Assembly: GCA_964478455.1 (NCBI GenBank)
Contig: CAYZJD010000125.1
Span: 1 to 11,229 of the forward strand
Source of the DNA: CAYZJD01 sp964478455
Lineage (GTDB): Bacteria > Acidobacteriota > Terriglobia > Bryobacterales > Bryobacteraceae
Reading direction: 5' to 3'
DNA: 11,229 bases
Each line of letters starts with the position of its first letter. Within the stretch, counting starts at the first letter, position 1. A program made the position numbers and the translations under genes. Shown piece by piece: positions 7,505-11,229 of the stretch. Under the pieces are notes generated by a model, which did no database searches, was not told where the DNA came from, and worked only from the letters and a program-made list of their open reading frames with translations.

Positions 7505-8707
7505 CTACGCCTCTATCGATTCCGCGAGCAGCTCCGTCACGTCGCGGACCACCATTTTCTGGTCGTACCCGAACACCTTCAGCGCGTCCTCGAAACGCGA
7601 GATCTCGTAAGGACAGCAGACAGCCAGCACATCCGCTCCCGTAGCTATCGCTTCCTTGACCCGCCGCTCCGAGAGCCGCTCGTATCCCTTGGCTTTGTAA
7701 TACGTGTCGAGCCACATCCCTCCGCCGCCCCCTCCGCAGCAGATCGAATTCACGCGGTTGTGCGGCATTTCGACCAGCTTGATGCCAGGGATCGCGCGGA
7801 GCAGATCCCGGGGTTCCTCATAGAAGCCGTTGTGACGGCCCAGGCAGCAGTTGTCGTGGTACGTCACCGTGTAGCCCAGCTTCCGCGTCAGCCTAGGCCG
7901 TAGTTTGTCGAGCTGCCGGTGAAGGTACGTGACGGTGTGCTCCAGAGGGTAGTTAAAGCCGGCCTCGACGTACTGATACTTGAACGCATCGTACGCGTGG
8001 GTGCCCGTGGTGACAATTCGGTTGAAACGGTACTTCTGAAACACCGCCAGGTTGTAATCCATGAGGGTGTCAAACAGCCCCGTTTCACCCAGCAGCCGGG
8101 CGCACTCGCCGGCGCACTTCTCCTCATTGCCAAGGATGGCGAAATCCACGCCCAGCGTGTGGAACACACGCGCCGTCGCGCGGCTGATGTCCTGCCCGCG
8201 GGGGTGGTAAGAGTTCTGGCACTCCACGAACCACAGCACGTCCGCCGGCCGGGGATCTTCGGTGAAGATGCGGACCGGCACCGGGGCGGTCTTCACCCAG
8301 GCGGCTCGCTTGCGCGGGGATTCGCCCATCGGGTTGCCGTAGCGCAGGGTGTTCTGAAGGGCCTTGTGCAGTTCCGCGGGCGTCTCCGGAAGCCGCAGGA
8401 ACACCTGCTCCTTCACCAGCGGCAGCAGCACCTCGGTGAGCTGGATCCCGCGGGGGCACTTGGCCATGCAGGCGTAGCAGGCAACACAGTTCAGCAGGCT
8501 ATCGCTGGTGAAAACCCTCTCGATGAGCCCCGCCCGCAGCATGCCGATGATCCGGCGGGGCGGGTAGTCCATGTACTCGCCATGGGGGCAGGTTCCCGCG
8601 CAAACGCCGCACTGAATGCAGGTGAGGACCTTTCGGCCTTCAGGGAATTCACAGAGATTATCGAGGGTCAGCTCGGGAGGCGCACACACCGCACCCGCAA
8701 CACTCAT
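7505..8707 (-). CDS. Soluble HdrD-like (HdrC-HdrB fusion) iron-sulfur protein (400 aa)
   Basis: Probable HdrBC-type electron-accepting arm of the HdrA complex, first gene of the operon. Residues 30-40 and 74-84 hold two [4Fe-4S] motifs (C30, C33, C36, C40; C74, C77, C80, C84), equivalent to HdrC. The rest matches HdrB/CCG proteins: a first site reduced to NEEKCAGEC near 194-202, then YHDNCCLGRHNGFYEEPRDLL (C287, C288), SICCGGGGGGMW (C323, C324) and AVCCPYEISRFEDA (C364, C365). The usual CPFC end of the site is CPYE, so the last cysteine is replaced. No membrane segment is present. It aligns by eye along its length with the C-terminal two thirds of the membrane protein at 3848-5719 (for example TLRYGNPMGESPRKRAAW versus LTRYGNSFGTSPRARAKW), so the two are paralogs. 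Separate hdrB and hdrC genes are absent from the window. Family placement is secure; substrate is unknown, and GlpC/LutA-type roles are less likely given the neighbours. Confidence 0.9.
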   Translation of the reverse strand: MSVAGAVCAPPELTLDNLCEFPEGRKVLTCIQCGVCAGTCPHGEYMDYPPRRIIGMLRAGLIERVFTSDSLLNCVACYACMAKCPRGIQLTEVLLPLVKEQVFLRLPETPAELHKALQNTLRYGNPMGESPRKRAAWVKTAPVPVRIFTEDPRPADVLWFVECQNSYHPRGQDISRATARVFHTLGVDFAILGNEEKCAGECARLLGETGLFDTLMDYNLAVFQKYRFNRIVTTGTHAYDAFKYQYVEAGFNYPLEHTVTYLHRQLDKLRPRLTRKLGYTVTYHDNCCLGRHNGFYEEPRDLLRAIPGIKLVEMPHNRVNSICCGGGGGGMWLDTYYKAKGYERLSERRVKEAIATGADVLAVCCPYEISRFEDALKVFGYDQKMVVRDVTELLAESIEA

Positions 8708-8755
8708 CGCCCGTCTCCCCGGCCAGCCGGACGATTGCGGCCGCGCGGCAGAAAA

Positions 8756-8817
8756 CTAAGAAGCCAAGCCGACTCATGCGCCTTCGGGGAGGCGGTGCCA
8801 CCCCCAAGGCTTCTTAG
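8756..8817 (-). terminator. Terminator- or attenuator-like stem followed by TTTT in the operon leader
   Basis: A perfect 10-bp inverted repeat, CTAAGAAGCC and GGCTTCTTAG (arms 8756-8765 and 8808-8817), encloses 42 nt that themselves contain a 5-bp hairpin (CGCCT/AGGCG). In minus-strand RNA the second arm is followed directly by TTTTC (8755-8751). It lies downstream of the predicted promoter and about 50 nt before the first gene, so it could end or attenuate transcription in the leader. The long enclosed segment is unusual for a simple terminator, and a folded regulatory RNA is an alternative. Confidence 0.4.
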
Positions 8818-8944
8818 CCACGCGTCCACGTCCTCGTCGCGGCAATGGCCACAACAAAGCGTTGATGCCTCCGGGGCCCCCGATCTGGTGCATTTGCGCC
8901 GCCCGGCGCCCGGGGGCTGCCCGGTTTGTATAAGTGCCATACGG

Positions 8945-8973
8945 ATATTAGCATCCGAAACTCTCTTCGTCAA
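8945..8973 (-). promoter_or_regulatory. Predicted sigma70-type promoter of the Hdr-Etf-Mvh operon
   Basis: On the minus strand TTGACG (8973-8968, five of six matches to the -35 consensus) is followed after exactly 17 nt by TAATAT (8950-8945, four of six matches to the -10 consensus), preceded by an extended -10 TGC. Transcription would begin near 8938. The local AT-richness stands out from the GC-rich surroundings. Confidence 0.6.
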
Positions 8974-9141
8974 CCCTCGCGGCGCAGAATTTCCAGGCGT
9001 CCTCAAGGACGACTTTCCCTTGGCATTCCATGACGGGGCACACTCCGCACGCAACCGTCACAACTGGTGAGGCAAATCTCCAAGCTCCCCGCTGGATTTT
9101 CCAGCACCCTGCCAGCGCCCCTTCCGCCGGAAGACCTCTGC

Positions 9142-10392
9142 CTAGGCCGCGATGGGCGCGCTCATATTCTCGACGATGGCCGCCCCAAACTCGCTCGTCT
9201 TGAGTTTCGTCGCGCCTTCCATCAGCCGGTGAAGGTCATAAGTCACCCGCTTCTGCCGGATCGTCTCGGTAATGCCCACCTCGATGAGGTCGGAGGCCTC
9301 CTTCCACCCCATGTGCCGGAGCATCATCGAACCGGAGAGGATCAGGCTGGATGGATTCACCATGTCCTGCCCGGCATACTTCGGGGCGGTGCCGTGCGTT
9401 GCCTCGAACACGGCGTGCTCGTCGCCGATGTTGCCGCCCGGCGCCATGCCGAGTCCGCCCACCTGGGCGGCGCAGGCATCCGAGAGGTAGTCGCCGTTCA
9501 AGTTCGGGGTCGCGATCACGTCGTACTCGTCGGGCCGGAGGAGCACCTGTTGGAACATTGAGTCGGCGATGCGGTCTTTCACTACGACTTTTCCCGGCGG
9601 CGGGCTTGCGCCGGCCTCCGCCTCCGTCACGCAGGCGTCGGCGAACTCTTCCTTGACCAGTTCATAGCCCCAGTCCCGGAACGCGCCTTCGGTGAACTTC
9701 ATGATGTTGCCTTTGTGGACGAGGGTGACGCTCTTGCGGCCGTTCTCGAGCGCATACTGGATCGCCCGGCGAATGAGCCGCTTGGTGCCCGTGACGCTGA
9801 TGGGTTTGACGCCAATGCCGGAGTCGGGGCGGATCTTCGTTCCCATTTCGCTGTTCAGGAAGTCGATGACCTTCTTGACCTCCGCCGTCCCCTGGCGCCA
9901 CTCGATGCCCGCGTACACGTCCTCGGTGTTCTCCCGGAAGATCACGACGTCGAGCCGTTCGGGGTGCTTCATAGGGGAGGGCACGCCGGGGTAGTACCGG
10001 ACGGGCCGCATACAAACGTACAAGGTCATCAGTTGCCGCAAGGAGACGTTCAGGCTGCGAATGCCCCCGCCGACGGGAGTTGTCAGCGGGCCTTTGATGG
10101 CCACGTGCAGGTCGCGGATCGCGTCGAGGGTTCCTTCAGGAAGCCAACTACTGAACAGCTTGTGGGCCTTCTCTCCGGCAAACACCTCGTACCAGGCGAT
10201 CTTGCGGCGTCCGCCGTAAGCGATGGCGACCGCCTGGTCGAACACCATTTGGGCGGCCCGCCAGATGTCCGGGCCCGTCCCGTCGCCTTCAATGAACGGA
10301 AGGATCGGCTTGTCCGGCACCACCAGCTTGCCGTCCCGCACCTGGATCGGCTCACCGTCGCTGGGGACCGGCCGGTTGTTGTAGGATTCCAT
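9142..10392 (-). CDS. icd: Isocitrate dehydrogenase, NADP-dependent type (416 aa)
   Basis: Converts isocitrate to 2-oxoglutarate and CO2 with reduction of NADP in the citric acid cycle. The protein can be aligned by eye with E. coli Icd and is the same length. Substrate residues are in place: K100, S113 and N115 in GGGIRSLNVSLRQ, R119, R129, R153 in IFRENTEDVY, and the metal-site aspartate region DVIATPNLNGDYLSD near 291-305. Coenzyme choice is read from APKYAGQ (K338, Y339) and VTYDLHR (Y385, R389), the residues that recognise the NADP phosphate; NAD-type enzymes have Asp-Ile at the first pair. The start at 10392 has GGAGGA directly upstream. The gene is separated from the operon to its left by 434 bp and diverges from gltA on its right. 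S113 is the residue phosphorylated by AceK in enterobacteria; whether a kinase exists here is unknown. Confidence 0.97.
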   Translation of the reverse strand: MESYNNRPVPSDGEPIQVRDGKLVVPDKPILPFIEGDGTGPDIWRAAQMVFDQAVAIAYGGRRKIAWYEVFAGEKAHKLFSSWLPEGTLDAIRDLHVAIKGPLTTPVGGGIRSLNVSLRQLMTLYVCMRPVRYYPGVPSPMKHPERLDVVIFRENTEDVYAGIEWRQGTAEVKKVIDFLNSEMGTKIRPDSGIGVKPISVTGTKRLIRRAIQYALENGRKSVTLVHKGNIMKFTEGAFRDWGYELVKEEFADACVTEAEAGASPPPGKVVVKDRIADSMFQQVLLRPDEYDVIATPNLNGDYLSDACAAQVGGLGMAPGGNIGDEHAVFEATHGTAPKYAGQDMVNPSSLILSGSMMLRHMGWKEASDLIEVGITETIRQKRVTYDLHRLMEGATKLKTSEFGAAIVENMSAPIAA

Positions 10393-10439
10393 GGTTCCTC
10401 CAATGAATCAGGGCCGCTGTCTTGCTTGCGATCTCGGCC

Positions 10440-10460
10440 CGAGTTGGGCTGCTCAACTCG
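10440..10460. promoter_or_regulatory. 21-bp palindrome in the icd upstream region (possible operator or leader hairpin)
   Basis: CGAGTTG and CAACTCG flank a 7-nt centre whose inner GC pairs also match, giving a near-complete dyad with one mismatched pair. It sits about 20 bp downstream of the TACAAT -10 box, so in the icd transcript it would lie just after the start as a hairpin, or in DNA as a roadblock operator site. Confidence 0.35.
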
Positions 10461-10479
10461 CGTGCCCGACTCCGCATGG

Positions 10480-10485
10480 ATTGTA
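10480..10485 (-). promoter_or_regulatory. Predicted -10 box for icd
   Basis: TACAAT on the minus strand matches five of six -10 consensus bases and lies about 90 nt upstream of the icd start. No convincing -35 box is found 16-18 nt upstream (GTTCCA at best), so the promoter may need an activator or another sigma factor. Confidence 0.35.
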
Positions 10486-10570
10486 GCGCAAAACGCGCCG
10501 AGTGGAACAGGACACCGGGCTCCCCGCCACCGTGCGGAATCTCAGCAACAAGAACTGCCCTTCGAGCACC

Positions 10571-10599
10571 TTGCCTCTGGGATCGTTGCCGGGTATATT
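10571..10599 (+). promoter_or_regulatory. Predicted promoter for gltA
   Basis: TTGCCT (10571-10576, four of six -35 matches) and TATATT (10594-10599, five of six -10 matches) are spaced by exactly 17 nt. Transcription would begin near 10606 and leave a leader of roughly 240 nt before the gltA start. Confidence 0.4.
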
Positions 10600-10677
10600 C
10601 AGGATGGAACGTTTCTATGCGTGCCGCTGCGGTTCCCGGTTTGCCTGGAACATCGTTGCCGGCGTCCCCTTTATTAC

Positions 10678-10704
10678 AGTGGCCGCGCCGTCCTGCCGGC
10701 CACT
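10678..10704 (+). repeat. 8-bp perfect inverted repeat (hairpin) in the gltA leader
   Basis: AGTGGCCG (10678-10685) and CGGCCACT (10697-10704) pair perfectly around an 11-nt loop, a stable GC-rich hairpin about 140 nt before the gltA start. No T-run follows, so it is not an ordinary terminator on either strand. It could be a leader structure or a protein-binding dyad. Confidence 0.4.
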
Positions 10705-10844
10705 CGCGCCGCATCTCGGCATCGACCCACACTGTTCTATCCACCAACTCCGGCTGTCCGGCCCCGACCGGCGGCCTGGCAATCAACCCTTTCGGCGGAC
10801 TGCGAGTCCGCACCATCCGGCTGGCTGCTTAGAGAGACGAACTC

Positions 10845-11229
10845 ATGGAAAACAATGAGACGCTCAGCGTAATCGATAATCGAACCCAAAAATCCTACAC
10901 GCTGCCCCTTTACAAGGGCAACGTGCGGGCCATGGATCTGCGGCAGATCAAGAAAGACGCTGAAGACTTCGGCGTCATGAGCTACGACCCTGCTTTCATG
11001 AACACGGCCTCATGCCAGAGCGCCATCACTTACATCGACGGGGACCGGGGCATCCTGCGTTACCGGGGCTACCCGATCGAAGTGCTGGCGGAGAAGTGCT
11101 CGTTTCTTGAGGTCGCCTATCTGCTCCTCCACGGCGAGCTCCCCACCGCGGACGAGCTAAAGGAGTGGGTGGACAAGGTGACCCACCACACGATGATCCA
11201 CGAGAACATCAAGAAGTTCATGGACGGGT
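10845..11229 (+). CDS. gltA: Citrate synthase (partial, N-terminal 128 residues)
   Basis: Condenses acetyl-CoA with oxaloacetate to citrate, the entry step of the citric acid cycle. Only the N-terminal part is in the window; the frame is open to the right edge and the catalytic His and Asp residues are beyond it. The family is recognised by NTASCQSAITYIDGDRGILRYRGYPIEVLAEKCSFLEVAYLLLHGELPT at about residues 53-101, nearly diagnostic of bacterial type II-like citrate synthases. The start at 10845 has a modest GAGAG Shine-Dalgarno 8 nt upstream; the nearby ATG four codons on (10856) is not better supported. It is transcribed away from icd, so the two cycle genes could share regulation through the region between them. 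2-methylcitrate synthase is a related alternative not excluded by the N-terminus. Confidence 0.93.
   Translation, partial: MENNETLSVIDNRTQKSYTLPLYKGNVRAMDLRQIKKDAEDFGVMSYDPAFMNTASCQSAITYIDGDRGILRYRGYPIEVLAEKCSFLEVAYLLLHGELPTADELKEWVDKVTHHTMIHENIKKFMDG

Larger units (their letters stand above)
8708..9141. other. Intergenic region and long structured leader of the Hdr-Etf-Mvh operon
   Basis: This 434-bp gap separates icd from the operon start. It holds a leftward promoter (8945-8973), and the inferred transcript would have about 230 nt of untranslated leader before the ATG at 8707. Reading the minus strand, the leader has consecutive GC-rich hairpins (CCGGG 8910-8914 with CCCGG 8920-8924; GCGCC 8896-8900 with GGCGC 8905-8909), followed by the long-range stem at 8756-8817. 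A GGGGAG run about 8 nt before 8707 is a fair Shine-Dalgarno. Between 8974 and 9141 I see only two small inverted repeats (9091-9105 and 9121-9133) that could mark the 3' end of icd, neither followed by a T-run. No convincing gene is present on either strand. Confidence 0.6.
10393..10844. other. Divergent icd/gltA intergenic region
   Basis: These 452 bp hold the control signals of both citric-acid-cycle genes: a -10 box and palindrome on the icd side (10440-10485) and a promoter, imperfect direct repeat and hairpin on the gltA side (10571-10704). Open frames on the plus strand (10422-10832 and 10502-10858) have arginine- and proline-rich, low-information translations and no good ribosome binding site, so I do not call genes here. 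From 10705 to 10830 I see nothing specific. Confidence 0.6.

Noticed and set aside
1..8707. Selenocysteine in HdrA or hydrogenase subunits
   Set aside because: All expected cysteine positions in the visible parts are ordinary Cys codons and no in-frame TGA interrupts a conserved domain; only the unseen end of MvhA remains untested.
8774..8805. T-box-like core GGGTGGCACCGC on the minus strand of the leader
   Set aside because: The core resembles the T-box antiterminator bulge, but I could not find a Stem I with specifier loop, and the downstream genes are not amino-acid or tRNA-synthetase genes. A covariance-model search would settle it.
8774..8893. 39-codon minus-strand leader peptide inside the 5' untranslated region
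   Set aside because: It starts with an ATG but no clear Shine-Dalgarno, and has no run of regulatory codons; probably chance.
8704..9054. 116-residue minus-strand frame crossing the operon leader
   Set aside because: Its translation matches no family I recognise, its start lies upstream of the predicted promoter, and it ends overlapping the real first gene in a different frame. A cysteine-containing stretch (CCGHCRDEDVDAWLRSL) is suggestive but isolated.
9091..9133. Two small hairpins (GCTGGA/TCCAGC and CTTCC/GGAAG) as the icd terminator
   Set aside because: Short stems with no T-run on the minus strand; not strong enough to annotate as a terminator.
10422..10858. Plus-strand open frames in the icd/gltA intergenic region (136 and 118 residues)
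   Set aside because: Arg/Pro-rich translations with no recognisable domain, no ribosome binding site, overlapping frames, and containing the predicted gltA promoter.

Overview
The window is GC-rich bacterial DNA carrying one long minus-strand operon, a minus-strand isocitrate dehydrogenase gene, and the start of a plus-strand citrate synthase gene. The isocitrate dehydrogenase and citrate synthase look like those of a free-living bacterium with an oxidative citric acid cycle. The composition, the protein style and the pairing of a membrane Etf:quinone oxidoreductase with a group 3c-type hydrogenase would fit an Acidobacteriota-like organism. That placement is an inference from overall impression, not from a marker gene.

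Layout from right to left. At 10845-11229 (+) is the N-terminal third or so of citrate synthase, cut by the window edge. At 10393-10844 is a divergent intergenic region with a plausible promoter for each side, a 21-bp palindrome and a strong hairpin. At 9142-10392 (-) is NADP-type isocitrate dehydrogenase. At 8708-9141 is an intergenic region with a very good sigma70-type promoter reading leftward and a roughly 230-nt structured leader. From 8707 down to the left edge (-) come eight tightly packed genes in one direction: a soluble HdrD-like Fe-S protein, EtfB, EtfA, a membrane NarI/HdrD-like Etf:quinone oxidoreductase, HdrA, MvhD, the [NiFe] hydrogenase small subunit MvhG, and the start of the large subunit MvhA (cut by the left edge). 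All spacings are between 14 nt and small overlaps, and most genes have a clear Shine-Dalgarno sequence.

Taken together the operon encodes all classes of part of a flavin-based electron-bifurcating machine: a flavin hub (HdrA), a hydrogenase feeding it (MvhA, MvhG, with MvhD as adaptor), an HdrBC-type acceptor arm fused into one soluble HdrD-like protein, and an Etf pair with a membrane partner that normally passes electrons from Etf to menaquinone. The simplest inference is an Mvh-Hdr-Etf complex connecting H2, ferredoxin, Etf-linked dehydrogenases (for example acyl-CoA dehydrogenases, none of which is in the window) and the quinone pool. Direction of electron flow cannot be read from sequence. 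Both HdrD-like proteins lack the last cysteine expected of the CCG cluster site, and the membrane one has also lost the cysteines of its first CCG site, so their catalytic cluster chemistry may differ from classical heterodisulfide reductase.
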